The notes under the pieces were generated by a model. The model worked only from the letters and a program-made list of their open reading frames with translations, was not told the DNA's origin and searched no databases. From Pseudomonas sp. P818 (GTDB taxonomy: Bacteria > Pseudomonadota > Gammaproteobacteria > Pseudomonadales > Pseudomonadaceae): a stretch of 64,000 nucleotides of DNA. Both the position numbers and the translations under genes were made by a program. How positions within the stretch are numbered: the stretch's first letter is position 1; every line of letters begins with the position of its first letter. Below are positions 9,935 to 17,646 of the stretch, one piece after another. Where the stretch lies: contig NZ_ATKM01000003.1 in NCBI RefSeq assembly GCF_000418555.1, positions 1 through 64,000 on the forward strand, read 5' to 3'.

Positions 9935-10234
9935 ATGGAAACCCTGTCTTTTCAATTCCCCGCCGGGCAGCCGGCCAGGGGCCGCGCGCTGGTGGGCTGC
10001 GTCGGTTCCGGCGACCTGGAAGTGCTGCTCGAACCCGGCCAGGCCGGCACCCTGGCCATCGAAGTGGTCACCTCGGTCAACGGCAGCGCGCCGCGTTGGC
10101 AACTGCTGTTCGAACGCATGTTCCGCGAGCAGCAGCTGCCCGCACTGAACATCGCCATTCATGATTTTGGCGCCACGCCCGGCGTGGTGCGCCTGCGCCT
10201 GGAACAGGGCCTGGAGGAACTGAACCATGGCTGA
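9935..10234 (+). CDS. mdcC: Malonate decarboxylase acyl-carrier protein (delta subunit)
   Basis: A 99-residue carrier subunit that bears the phosphoribosyl-dephospho-CoA arm on which acetyl and malonyl groups ride. The likely attachment residue is Ser25 in VGSGDLEVL. The C-terminal half matches MdcC (LNIAIHDFGATPGVVRLRLEQ). Its end overlaps the start of mdcD by eight bases, consistent with tight translational coupling. Confidence 0.95.
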   Translation: METLSFQFPAGQPARGRALVGCVGSGDLEVLLEPGQAGTLAIEVVTSVNGSAPRWQLLFERMFREQQLPALNIAIHDFGATPGVVRLRLEQGLEELNHG

Positions 10235-11909
10235 GCAGAACATCCAGCGCCTGCTGGCGCAGCGCAGCTTTACCGAACTGGGTGCCCGCGAGCGGGCTCG
10301 AGCACTGCTCGATGCCGGTAGCTTCCGCGAGCTGCTCGATCCTTTCGCCCGGCTGATGTCGCCCTGGCTGCCCAAGCAGGGCATCGTGCCCCAGGCCGAC
10401 GACGGCGTGGTGGTGGCCAAGGGGCTGATCGACGGCGCGCCTGCGGTAGTCATCGCCATCGAAGGCGCCTTCCAGGGCGGCAGCCTTGGCGAAGTGGGCG
10501 GCGCGAAGATCGCAGGCAGCTTGGAGCTGGCCGTCGAGGACAACAAGGGCGGCACGCCGACCCGCGCCGTGCTGCTGCTGGAAACCGGCGGCGTGCGCCT
10601 GCAGGAAGCCAACCTGGGCCTGGCGGCCATCGCCGAGATCCAGGCCGCCATCGTCGAGCTGCGTGAATTTCAGCCGGTGATCGGCCTGGTGGCCGGCCCG
10701 GTCGGCTGCTTCGGCGGCATGTCCATCGCCGCCGGGCTGTGCAGCTACCTGCTGGTGACCCGCGAGGCGCGCCTGGGCCTCAACGGCCCGCAGGTGATCG
10801 AACAGGAAGCCGGGCTGGATGAATACGACTCGCGCGACCGTCCCTTTATCTGGAGCCTGACCGGCGGCGAGCAGCGCCATGCCAGCGGCCTGGTCGACGG
10901 CTACGTGGCCGATGACGTCGAGGCCATTCGCAGCGAACTGCACGGCCTGTTCGCCAAGGGCAAACCTGAGCTTGAGCGCAGCCGGCGCCATGCCTGGTTC
11001 CTCGAGCGCCTGCGCGCCGTCGATACCTCGGTCCAGGCCGATGCCGCTGCCGTGCGCAGCCCTGGCCTTCGCCAAATGCCTGGCCTACCAAGGAGCATGA
11101 ACATGACAACAGCACAGGAACAACGCGGCCTGCACTGGTTCCAGGCCCTGGCCGGCGATGCTCAGTCGATCCCCGGACTGCCTGCCTCGCTGCGGGTGGC
11201 CGATGGCGAGCTGGCGGGGCAGGCGGTGCGCTATCTGGCGGTGATCGCCGATGCCAACAATTCCTTCCCCCGCGCCCGCAATGGCGAGGTCGGCCTGCTC
11301 GAAGGTTGGGGCCTGGCCCAAGCCGTGGATGAAGCCATCGAGGCGGATCGCGACCAGGCGCACAAGCGCGCGCTGATCGCCATTGTCGACGTGCCCAGCC
11401 AGGCCTATGGCCGCCGCGAGGAAGCCTACGGCATTCATCAGGCGCTGGCCGGCGCGGTGGACGCCTATGCCCGTGCCCGCCTGGCCGGCCATGCAGTGAT
11501 CGGTCTGCTGGTGGGCAAGGCCATGTCCGGCGCCTTTCTCGCCCACGGCTACCAGGCCAACCGCCTGATCGCCCTGCGCGACGCCGGGGTGATGGTGCAC
11601 GCCATGGGCAAGGCCGCCGCCGCGCGCATCACCCTACGCAGTGTCGACGAGCTGGAGGCGCTGGCCGCCAGCGTGCCGCCGATGGCCTATGACCTGGACA
11701 ACTACGCCTCGCTCGGCTTGCTGGCGGAGGTGCTCGATGTAGAGCAGGCCGTGCAGCCGACGGCGGCTGACCTCGCACAGGTGAAGGATGCACTGGGCCG
11801 CGCCCTGGCCGATATCGCCGAGGCGCCGCGCGATTTGCGTAACCGTCTGGGCGCTGCCAATCGCGCAGCGTCCTCCCAGGTGCGCGAGCTGCTGCGCGCG
11901 CAGTGGTAG
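10227..11909 (+). CDS. mdcD: Malonate decarboxylase beta subunit, reading on in frame into gamma (MdcD-MdcE)
   Basis: One uninterrupted frame of 560 codons. Residues 1-278 are MdcD, a carboxyltransferase-like subunit that with MdcE decarboxylates malonyl-ACP (QGIVPQADDGVVVAKG; GAFQGGSLGEVGGAKIAG; GPVGCFGGMSIAAG; DSRDRPFIWSLTGGEQ). Residues 293-560 are MdcE. In Pseudomonas these are normally separate genes. If one C of the CCC run at 11060-11062 is removed, MdcD ends after about 290 residues (...LAYQGA) at TGA 11098-11100, two bases before the mdcE ATG. So the fused frame looks like a one-base insertion at the 3' end of mdcD, either a real fusion or a sequencing error. The linker SPGLRQMPGLPRSMN is not part of either family. 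Confidence 0.85.
   Translation: MAEQNIQRLLAQRSFTELGARERARALLDAGSFRELLDPFARLMSPWLPKQGIVPQADDGVVVAKGLIDGAPAVVIAIEGAFQGGSLGEVGGAKIAGSLELAVEDNKGGTPTRAVLLLETGGVRLQEANLGLAAIAEIQAAIVELREFQPVIGLVAGPVGCFGGMSIAAGLCSYLLVTREARLGLNGPQVIEQEAGLDEYDSRDRPFIWSLTGGEQRHASGLVDGYVADDVEAIRSELHGLFAKGKPELERSRRHAWFLERLRAVDTSVQADAAAVRSPGLRQMPGLPRSMNMTTAQEQRGLHWFQALAGDAQSIPGLPASLRVADGELAGQAVRYLAVIADANNSFPRARNGEVGLLEGWGLAQAVDEAIEADRDQAHKRALIAIVDVPSQAYGRREEAYGIHQALAGAVDAYARARLAGHAVIGLLVGKAMSGAFLAHGYQANRLIALRDAGVMVHAMGKAAAARITLRSVDELEALAASVPPMAYDLDNYASLGLLAEVLDVEQAVQPTAADLAQVKDALGRALADIAEAPRDLRNRLGAANRAASSQVRELLRAQW
11103..11909 (+). CDS. mdcE: Malonate decarboxylase gamma subunit (own start inside the fused frame)
   Basis: The 268-residue MdcE segment has its own AAGGAG at 11090-11095, seven bases before ATG 11103 (MTTAQEQRGLHW), so it can be translated separately even though it is in frame with mdcD. 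It is the second carboxyltransferase-like half of the malonyl-ACP decarboxylase. Recognisable stretches are NNSFPRARNGEVGLLEGW, VDVPSQAYGRREEAYGIH and VGKAMSGAFLAHGYQANR. Its length matches stand-alone MdcE. It is followed nine bases later by mdcG. Confidence 0.88.
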   Translation: MTTAQEQRGLHWFQALAGDAQSIPGLPASLRVADGELAGQAVRYLAVIADANNSFPRARNGEVGLLEGWGLAQAVDEAIEADRDQAHKRALIAIVDVPSQAYGRREEAYGIHQALAGAVDAYARARLAGHAVIGLLVGKAMSGAFLAHGYQANRLIALRDAGVMVHAMGKAAAARITLRSVDELEALAASVPPMAYDLDNYASLGLLAEVLDVEQAVQPTAADLAQVKDALGRALADIAEAPRDLRNRLGAANRAASSQVRELLRAQW

Positions 11910-11918
11910 GAGCCGAGC

Positions 11919-12551
11919 ATGCTTACACCCCGTCCACATGATCTGCTCTGGGGCCTGCGCCCGGAGCAACTGCCGCAGGAGGCGCCGGCCTGGGCTCGCG
12001 CCGCCCTGGATGGGCATGTGCCGGTGGTGGTGCGCCGAGCCCCGGCCGAGTCTGGCTGGGTAGCGGTGGGTGTGCGCGGCGCCGCGCGTGAGCAGCGTTA
12101 CGCTACCTGGATGTGCCTGAGCGAGGTCAGCCATGTGATCAGCCCCGAAGCGGTTGCCCGCGCCGGTCGCTGGCGCCAACACGGGCAGAGGCAATGGCCA
12201 GCGTTACGGGCGTTGGAGCAACTGGCGCAGCAGCTCGATGCGCTTGGCCTGAGTTGGGGCGTGACCGGCAGCCTGGGCTTCGAGCTGGCCAGTGGTATCG
12301 CCGCCGCGCATGCAGGCAGCGATCTCGACCTGCTGCTGCGCGCGCCCGACCCAGTTTCTCGGACGCAAGCACGGGCGCTGTGCATGTTGCTGGACGAGGC
12401 CCCGGGACGTATCGATCTGCAACTGGAAACCCCGCAGGGCGCCGTGGCGCTACGCGAATGGGCCAGCGAGTCGCCGCGTGTATTGCTGAAAACCCAGGAC
12501 GGCCCAGTGCTGGTCAGTAACCCCTGGCAAACGCAGCAGGTGGCGGCATGA
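11919..12551 (+). CDS. mdcG: Phosphoribosyl-dephospho-CoA transferase (holo-MdcC synthase)
   Basis: A 210-residue nucleotidyltransferase that joins the triphosphoribosyl-dephospho-CoA made by MdcB to the serine of MdcC. The start fits MdcG (RPHDLLWGL). The metal-binding core is visible as VTGSLGFELASG followed by AHAGSDLDLLLRAP, and the end (LVSNPW) is also family-like. The end overlaps mdcH by four bases (ATGA). Confidence 0.93.
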   Translation: MLTPRPHDLLWGLRPEQLPQEAPAWARAALDGHVPVVVRRAPAESGWVAVGVRGAAREQRYATWMCLSEVSHVISPEAVARAGRWRQHGQRQWPALRALEQLAQQLDALGLSWGVTGSLGFELASGIAAAHAGSDLDLLLRAPDPVSRTQARALCMLLDEAPGRIDLQLETPQGAVALREWASESPRVLLKTQDGPVLVSNPWQTQQVAA

Positions 12552-13474
12552 GCACGCTCTGGGCCTTCCCTGGGCAAGGCGCGCAGCAACCCGGCATGCT
12601 GAACGACTTGCCCGATGCGCCGGAGGTACAAGCCTGTATCGAACACGCCATTGCCGCCCTGGGTGAAGACGTGCGCCTGCTGGATTCGGCCGAAGCGTTG
12701 CAAAACACCCGCGCCGTGCAGCTGTGCCTGTTGATTGCCGGCGTAGCGGCGGCGCGCGTGCTGAACGAGCGCGGCCATCGCCCGGATATGGTCGCCGGGC
12801 TTTCCATCGGCGCCTATGCCGCCGCCGTGGTGGCTGGCGCGCTGGACTTTGCCGACGCGGTGCGCCTGGTCGCCTTGCGTGGCGAGCTGATGCAGCGCGC
12901 CTATCCCGAGGGCTACGGCATGACCGCCATCCTCGGCCTCGACCAGGGCAGCGTCGAGCGCCTGCTGGTCGATGCCGAGGGGCCGGTGTATCTGGCCAAT
13001 ATCAATGCGGAAACCCAACTGGTGATCGCCGGCAGCGATGCCGCCATGGCCACCGTGGCCGAACGTGCTCGCGCCCTCGGTGCTGGCGCGGCAAAGCGCC
13101 TGGCGATGAGCGTGCCGTCGCACTGCGAGCTGCTCGATGAGCCGGCTCGCGCGCTGGCCGCCGCCTTTGCCCGCATCGAATTGCGCGCGCCTCAGGTGCG
13201 CTACCTGAGCAGCAGCTCGGCGCGGCTGATCCGTGATCCCGAAGCCCTGCGTGATGACCTGGCTTACAACATGAGCCGCGTCGTCGACTGGCAGGCCACC
13301 CTCGTTAATGCCTATGAGCGAGGCGTGCGCCTGCACCTGGAGCTGCCACCCGGCAGCGTGCTGACCGGCCTTGCACGCCGCGTTTTCGAGTCGGGCCAGG
13401 CGATCGCCTTCGCCGGGGCACGTCTGGATACACTCGACGCCATGTTGCGTCAGGAGGTAAGCCGCGACCGCTGA
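12548..13474 (+). CDS. mdcH: Malonate decarboxylase subunit epsilon (malonyl-CoA:ACP transacylase)
   Basis: A 308-residue acyltransferase of the FabD fold that loads malonyl onto holo-MdcC to start the cycle. It shows FPGQGAQQPGML at the N-terminus, the nucleophile elbow GLSIGAYAA around residue 89, and the conserved MSVPSHCELL with the catalytic His around residue 190. The start overlaps mdcG by four bases. A gap of about 60 bases follows before madL. Confidence 0.94.
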   Translation: MSTLWAFPGQGAQQPGMLNDLPDAPEVQACIEHAIAALGEDVRLLDSAEALQNTRAVQLCLLIAGVAAARVLNERGHRPDMVAGLSIGAYAAAVVAGALDFADAVRLVALRGELMQRAYPEGYGMTAILGLDQGSVERLLVDAEGPVYLANINAETQLVIAGSDAAMATVAERARALGAGAAKRLAMSVPSHCELLDEPARALAAAFARIELRAPQVRYLSSSSARLIRDPEALRDDLAYNMSRVVDWQATLVNAYERGVRLHLELPPGSVLTGLARRVFESGQAIAFAGARLDTLDAMLRQEVSRDR

Positions 13475-13536
13475 GCCGTAGCGTTTACCGAAGCACAAGA
13501 ACAACAACTTCGATACGTAAGACGAGGACAACAACA

Positions 13537-13938
13537 ATGATCATCTACGGTGTCGCCTTTCTGGCGTTCTGCACCCTGGCAGGCATCTTCATCGGAGAGC
13601 TGCTGGGCAAACTCATTGGCGTACCCGCCAACGTCGGCGGTGTCGGTATCGCCATGATGCTGCTGATCTTCCTCGGCAGTTACCTGAACAAACGTGGCCT
13701 GTTCACCGGCAAGTCGGAACAGGGCGTGGAGTTCTGGAGCGCCATCTACATCCCCATCGTGGTCGCCATGGCCGCTCAGCAGAACGTTTACGGTGCTCTC
13801 AGCGGCGGCCCGATGGCGATTCTCGCCGGTACTGCCGCGGTCGCTATCGGCTTCGCGCTGGTTCCTGCACTGAGTCGTATCGGGCAAAAAAAGTCCGATA
13901 GCGAAGCTGCCCCCTCCCTGACCAAAGCGCCGCGGTGA
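13537..13938 (+). CDS. madL: Malonate transporter subunit MadL
   Basis: A 133-residue inner-membrane protein with about four hydrophobic segments (IIYGVAFLAFCTLAGIFIGE; VGGVGIAMMLLIFLG; further segments after residues 65 and 90), matching MadL, the smaller half of the sodium-dependent MadLM malonate importer. It has a polar, Lys/Ser-rich tail. It lies directly downstream of mdcH and directly upstream of madM, so import and decarboxylation are encoded together. Confidence 0.93.
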   Translation: MIIYGVAFLAFCTLAGIFIGELLGKLIGVPANVGGVGIAMMLLIFLGSYLNKRGLFTGKSEQGVEFWSAIYIPIVVAMAAQQNVYGALSGGPMAILAGTAAVAIGFALVPALSRIGQKKSDSEAAPSLTKAPR

Positions 13939-13943
13939 CTGCC

Positions 13944-14708
13944 ATGTACGAATCTCTGATGAAGGTCATTACCGGCTATAGCCTGCTCAGCGGCTTCGCC
14001 ATAGTCGGCATCACCATGTGGGTGTCCTACTGGATGTCCGACAAACTCACCAAGGGCCGCCTGCACGGCTCGGCCATCGCCATTTTGCTCGGGCTTTTGC
14101 TCTCCTACATCGGTGGCGTTTACACCGGCGGCCAGAAGGGCCTGGTGGACATTCCACTGTTCGCTGGCATCGGCCTGCTCGGCGGCGCCATGCTGCGCGA
14201 CTTTGCCATTGTCGCCACCGGCTTCGGCGTCAGTGTCGAAGAGCTCAAGCGCGCCGGTTTTGCCGGGGTGCTGGCGCTGTTCGTCGGCGTGCTGGCGTCC
14301 TTCGTGGCTGGCGTGGCGGTGGCCATGGCCTTCGGCTACACCGACGTGGTCAGCCTGACCACCATCGGCACCGGCGCGGTGACCTATATCGTCGGCCCGG
14401 TCACCGGTGCGGCCATCGGCGCCAGTTCCGACGTGATGGCGCTGTCGATTGCCGCCGGCCTGATCAAGGCAATTCTGGTGATGGTCGCCACGCCCTTCAT
14501 CGCGCCCTATATCGGCCTGAACAACCCGCGTAGCGCGGTGATCTTCGGCGGCCTGATGGGCACCTCAAGTGGCGTGGCCGGTGGCCTGGCGGCGACCGAT
14601 CCCAAGCTGGTGCCGTACGGTTGCCTCACTGCAGCTTTCTACACCGCACTGGGCTGCCTGCTTGGCCCATCGCTGCTCTACTTTCTGATGCGCGGCCTTC
14701 TGGGCTGA
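13944..14708 (+). CDS. madM: Malonate transporter subunit MadM
   Basis: A 254-residue polytopic membrane protein matching MadM (MYESLMKVITGYSLLSGF; GRLHGSAIAILLGLLLSYIGG; GTGAVTYIVGPVTGAAIG). It should form the malonate importer with MadL. I prefer the ATG at 13944; a GTG at 13935 overlapping the madL stop would add three residues, and neither has a strong ribosome binding site. It is the last gene of the mdc operon and is followed by a clear terminator. Confidence 0.92.
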   Translation: MYESLMKVITGYSLLSGFAIVGITMWVSYWMSDKLTKGRLHGSAIAILLGLLLSYIGGVYTGGQKGLVDIPLFAGIGLLGGAMLRDFAIVATGFGVSVEELKRAGFAGVLALFVGVLASFVAGVAVAMAFGYTDVVSLTTIGTGAVTYIVGPVTGAAIGASSDVMALSIAAGLIKAILVMVATPFIAPYIGLNNPRSAVIFGGLMGTSSGVAGGLAATDPKLVPYGCLTAAFYTALGCLLGPSLLYFLMRGLLG

Positions 14709-14714
14709 TCTTTC

Positions 14715-14738
14715 GCTCGCCGTCATGGCGGGCTTTTT
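14715..14738 (+). terminator. Rho-independent terminator of the mdc-mad operon
   Basis: GCTCGCC and GGCGGGC (14715-14721, 14727-14733) pair with one G-U and a five-base loop and are followed by TTTTT. It lies seven bases after the madM stop. Confidence 0.85.
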
Positions 14739-14764
14739 ATTCGCCCACGGGCAAGATGGGCAAG

Positions 14765-14809
14765 CCGGCCTGCGCCAGGGCGCGCAGGCCGGTGCAGGCC
14801 GGTGCAGGC
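14765..14809. repeat. Hairpin and short tandem repeat between convergent genes
   Basis: CCGGCCTGCGC (14765-14775) pairs with GCGCAGGCCGG (14782-14792). The right arm then repeats as GCAGGCCGGT in tandem (14784-14793, 14794-14803, partial to 14809). It has no T-tract, but it could stop transcription of the RraA-type gene that reads towards it. Confidence 0.5.
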
Positions 14810-14813
14810 ATGC

Positions 14814-15491
14814 TTACTCGGGGAGTTGGCAGCCTTTCTGGCGCAGCGACTCGATCACCCAGCGGCGGTCGTTCTGGCCTGCTGCTATACGCTCGAGCTG
14901 AGCGATTTCCGCGCGGTTCTTGGCGTCGGCGCGTTCATAGACCCCGGCGACTTCGTCGAAGGGCACGCAGAGCAGACCGTCGTCATCACCGATGACCAGA
15001 TCGCCCGGCTCGATGACCATGCCGTCGATGGCGATCGGCACGTTGATTTCACCCGGGCCGTCCTTGTACGGGCCGCGGTGGGTGATGCCGGCAGCGAACA
15101 TCGGAAAGTCACCCGCGCGGATGGCAGCGGCATCACGGATCGCGCCGTTGATGACGATGCCGGCGACGCCGCGCTTGGCTGCATAGGCCACCATCATTTC
15201 ACCGATCAGGGCGTTGCTCAGGTCGCCGCCAGCGTCCACTACCACCACGTCGCCTGGCTCGGCGATATCCAGAGCGTAGTGCAGCATCAGGTTGTCACCC
15301 GGACGGGCCTTGACCGTCAGGGCTGGGCCGGCCAGAACGCCGCCGCCGTGCATCGGACGCAGGCGCGAACCGCCGGCGGTCATCCGGTTCATCGAGTCGC
15401 TGACGCAGGCGACGGGGACGTTGCGGAAACGCTCGACCCACTCCGCGCTGACTTTGCGGCTGGCAGACAGAACCCTGAATCCGATGGACAT
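14814..15491 (-). CDS. RraA-family protein, probable 4-hydroxy-4-methyl-2-oxoglutarate/oxaloacetate aldolase type
   Basis: A 225-residue cytoplasmic protein of the RraA/HMG-aldolase fold. Members are either metal-dependent class II aldolases that release pyruvate, or oxaloacetate decarboxylases, and some are RNase E inhibitors. Visible marks are VACVSDSMNRM, PGDNLMLHYAL, DAGGDLSNALIGEMM and the metal/substrate loop GIVINGAIRDAAAI, where Arg and Asp are typical of the aldolase branch. The context (TRAP and Tct transporters, lactonases, hydroxyacid dehydrogenase) supports a catabolic aldolase rather than an RNase regulator. It is divergent from the TRAP operon, and its upstream region carries the same palindrome as those promoters, so it probably shares their regulator. 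The exact substrate is unknown. Confidence 0.82.
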   Translation of the reverse strand: MSIGFRVLSASRKVSAEWVERFRNVPVACVSDSMNRMTAGGSRLRPMHGGGVLAGPALTVKARPGDNLMLHYALDIAEPGDVVVVDAGGDLSNALIGEMMVAYAAKRGVAGIVINGAIRDAAAIRAGDFPMFAAGITHRGPYKDGPGEINVPIAIDGMVIEPGDLVIGDDDGLLCVPFDEVAGVYERADAKNRAEIAQLERIAAGQNDRRWVIESLRQKGCQLPE

Positions 15492-15526
15492 GATTGATAC
15501 CTCGTGTTGATGACAATTTTTGTGAT

Positions 15527-15549
15527 TTTATGAAACGCTATTTCATAAA
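15527..15549. promoter_or_regulatory. Extended palindromic operator upstream of the RraA-type gene
   Basis: TTTATGAAA and TTTCATAAA form a perfect 9-bp inverted repeat around CGCTA, 36 bases before the RraA-type start. The core GAAA-N5-TTTC is shared with four other sites between 15.6 and 26.1 kb and is probably bound by the IclR protein encoded at 20020-20724. Confidence 0.6.
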
Positions 15550-15676
15550 TATCATTGGATCTGTCGGTATACAACTGGCGAGTAGCGGGCCTTGGCGTTA
15601 TTTCGCTCGATTCATCGGATTTACAGCAGTCCGTGCTGCCAGAAGCATCCGTATGTCCAGATGGAAAAGCGAAATA

Positions 15677-15704
15677 TTGAAATGACGTTTCTTTGTGGTA
15701 GGCT
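15677..15704 (+). promoter_or_regulatory. Promoter with overlapping GAAA-N5-TTTC operator, TRAP operon
   Basis: The -35 TTGAAA (15677-15682) and -10 TAGGCT (15699-15704) are 16 bases apart. The palindrome GAAATGACGTTTC (15679-15691) overlaps the -35 element. The same geometry recurs at 20966 and 26041. Confidence 0.65.
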
Positions 15705-15767
15705 GAATTCGTCGCCGCCGGGTCGCCTCCCGCAAGCAGGCGAACTAACAAGAACAAGGTACGCACC

Positions 15768-16004
15768 ATGAATCGAAGCATCCTGGCCGCGGGCTCGGCG
15801 CTAGCCGCCACTGCCATGGCATTTGCTGCCGAACGTCCGACTCAGTTCCATGGGTCGTCCGACCAACGCCTCCCCACCATCGCTGCTGACAAGCCTTGGG
15901 CAGTTGCTGCCCGCCGGGTTGCTTTTGGCCGTGAGCGGTCTGGCGTACCTCTCTCATCCTCGCCGCGAAGCCACATGGCGCACGCCTTCGCTGCAGGGCA
16001 CTGA
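15768..16004 (+). pseudogene. Decayed 5' fragment of a 2-hydroxyacid dehydrogenase gene / leader frame
   Basis: A 78-codon frame whose start is the same as that of the intact dehydrogenase gene at 21057. The 37 bases around the ATG are identical, the first 22 codons are alike (MNRSIL...AMAFAAE), and LPTIAADKPWAV...FGRE still aligns with the dehydrogenase's LAIIAAEKPGAV...FGRD after a five-codon gap. The rest is missing, so no catalytic or NAD-binding part remains. It ends 118 bases before dctP. It is either a relic of a duplicated gene or a leader peptide kept with the promoter. Confidence 0.65.
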
Positions 16005-16122
16005 CCCCGTTCAATTACAACAAGACGGCTTTTCGCAGTTGCCATGCCGCGCAGAGGCTTGCGTGACGCACCGGCACCTCGTCAGGCCCCAGCCATACAG
16101 ACGTTGTCACGAGGAACTGATC

Positions 16123-17109
16123 ATGGGATTCGCCAAGAACTATCTGCTTTCCAGCCTGCTGCTGATCGGTAGTGCCGCCGCCGGTGTGGCGCACGCTACC
16201 AACTGGACGGGCTACACCTATTCCGCCGTTTCCACGACTGCCGCCGTGCAGGGCATGGAGCGAATTTCCCAGCGTATCGACAAGGAAACCGATGGCGACC
16301 TGTCGATCACCCTGCACCTGGGCAAGACCCTGCAGATTTCCTCCACCGACATCACCCAGGCTGCTGGTGACGGCATCGTCGACTTTGCCGCCGATCTGTT
16401 CTTCTCCGGCAACGTGCAGATCGCGCGCATCCTCAACCTGCCCATGCTGATCAACAACCCTGAGGAGTGGGACAAGGCCTACAAGGTCATGGAGCCCTAC
16501 CTCAAGGAAGGCTTCGCCAAGCAGGGCGTGGCCTACCTGGGCAGCTATCGCTACCCGCAGCAGACCCTGTTCACCCGGTTCGAGATGCGCTCGCTGAACG
16601 ATCTGGCCGGGCGCAAGATTCGCGTCACTTCGCCGGAGCAGGGCGCCTTCGTCGAGGCCTTCGGCGGTTCGGCGATCACCCTGGCCGGCACCGACGTACC
16701 CAGCGCACTGGAGCGTGGCGTGATCGACGGCGTCCTGACCGCCAGTGCCGGTGGGGCGAAGAACTGGCATGAGTTCCTGCCGAACAACTACCGCCTGCCG
16801 GTCAACTATGCATTCAGCGCCCTGATCGCCAATCAGGACTCTTATGAGGATCTCTCGGACACCACTCGCGAGAAGCTCGATGCCATCGTCAGCGACGAGA
16901 TCGTTAAGATCGACCAGGGCTTCGTCGAGGACGAAGAAGCACAGAAGCAGAGCCAGGCCAAGGCCGGCATGAAGATCGTCGAGGTCGATGCCGAGACCAT
17001 CGCCGCTGCTCAGCAGAAGCTGGCGCCGTTCTGGCATCAATGGGCCAAAGGCGCGGGCGCCGACTACGAGAAAATCCTCGGTGAAGTGCTGCAGGCCCTT
17101 GGCAAATAA
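16123..17109 (+). CDS. TRAP transporter periplasmic solute receptor (DctP type)
   Basis: A 328-residue secreted binding protein with a signal peptide (about residues 1-25, ending AAGVAHA). The body matches DctP receptors (GMERISQRIDKETDGDLSI; the substrate-carboxylate region GRKIRVTSPEQGAFVEAFGG; GVIDGVLTASAGGAKNW). It would deliver a carboxylate to the DctQ/DctM permease. I chose ATG 16123, with GAGGA at 16111-16115; longer upstream starts would bury the signal peptide. It is the first real gene of a receptor-DctQ-DctM-lactonase operon. The substrate cannot be read from the sequence. Confidence 0.93.
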   Translation: MGFAKNYLLSSLLLIGSAAAGVAHATNWTGYTYSAVSTTAAVQGMERISQRIDKETDGDLSITLHLGKTLQISSTDITQAAGDGIVDFAADLFFSGNVQIARILNLPMLINNPEEWDKAYKVMEPYLKEGFAKQGVAYLGSYRYPQQTLFTRFEMRSLNDLAGRKIRVTSPEQGAFVEAFGGSAITLAGTDVPSALERGVIDGVLTASAGGAKNWHEFLPNNYRLPVNYAFSALIANQDSYEDLSDTTREKLDAIVSDEIVKIDQGFVEDEEAQKQSQAKAGMKIVEVDAETIAAAQQKLAPFWHQWAKGAGADYEKILGEVLQALGK

Positions 17110-17124
17110 GACTCGGAGCGAACG

Positions 17125-17646
17125 ATGAGCGAAGTGGATCTACATGCAGGGCAGGTGGTTTCGGCTGGCCGCCTGTTCGACGGTGTGGCGATGCTGGTGC
17201 GCTTCACCACCGGGTCGGCGCTGGTGCTGCTGGTGCTGTTGGTATGTGCGGAGATTGTGGCGCGCTTCTTCTTCAACCATTCGTTGAAGATCGTCGAGGA
17301 GCTGGCAGGCTATCTGGTCGTCAGCCTCACGTTGTTCGGTGCCAGCCTCAGCCTGCGCAGCAACAGCCTGTTCCAGGTCGGCTTCGTGCTGCATGCGCTG
17401 CCGGCTGGGCTGCAGCGCGTGTTCAATCTGTGCTTCCAGCTAATCTCGCTGGGTGTCTGCGGTGTGCTGATCTGGCAAACCGGCAAGCTGGTGCTGAGTT
17501 CCTATGCGCGCGGTAACGTCGCGCCCACCACGTTGATGACTCCGCTGTGGCTGCCGCAGTTGCTGGTGCCGCTGGGCCTGCTGATGATCGCTCTGTTCAT
17601 CGTCGAGCACCTGATCGTCACGTTGCGCGGTGGGAGGGTCGAATGA
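17125..17646 (+). CDS. TRAP transporter small permease (DctQ type)
   Basis: A 173-residue inner-membrane protein with four hydrophobic helices (starting about residues 30, 62, 98 and 145) and the DctQ-like motif AEIVARFFFNHSLKIVEELAGYLVV near the first loop. It pairs with the large subunit encoded next, with which it overlaps by four bases. GGAG precedes the ATG. Confidence 0.92.
   Translation: MSEVDLHAGQVVSAGRLFDGVAMLVRFTTGSALVLLVLLVCAEIVARFFFNHSLKIVEELAGYLVVSLTLFGASLSLRSNSLFQVGFVLHALPAGLQRVFNLCFQLISLGVCGVLIWQTGKLVLSSYARGNVAPTTLMTPLWLPQLLVPLGLLMIALFIVEHLIVTLRGGRVE

Noticed and set aside
12098..13537. Antisense frame of 479 codons opposite mdcG-mdcH
   Set aside because: It crosses two well-supported sense genes and has no recognisable domain.
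15823..16122. Upstream extension of the dctP frame
   Set aside because: It would place 100 residues before a clear signal peptide; ATG 16123 has GAGGA.
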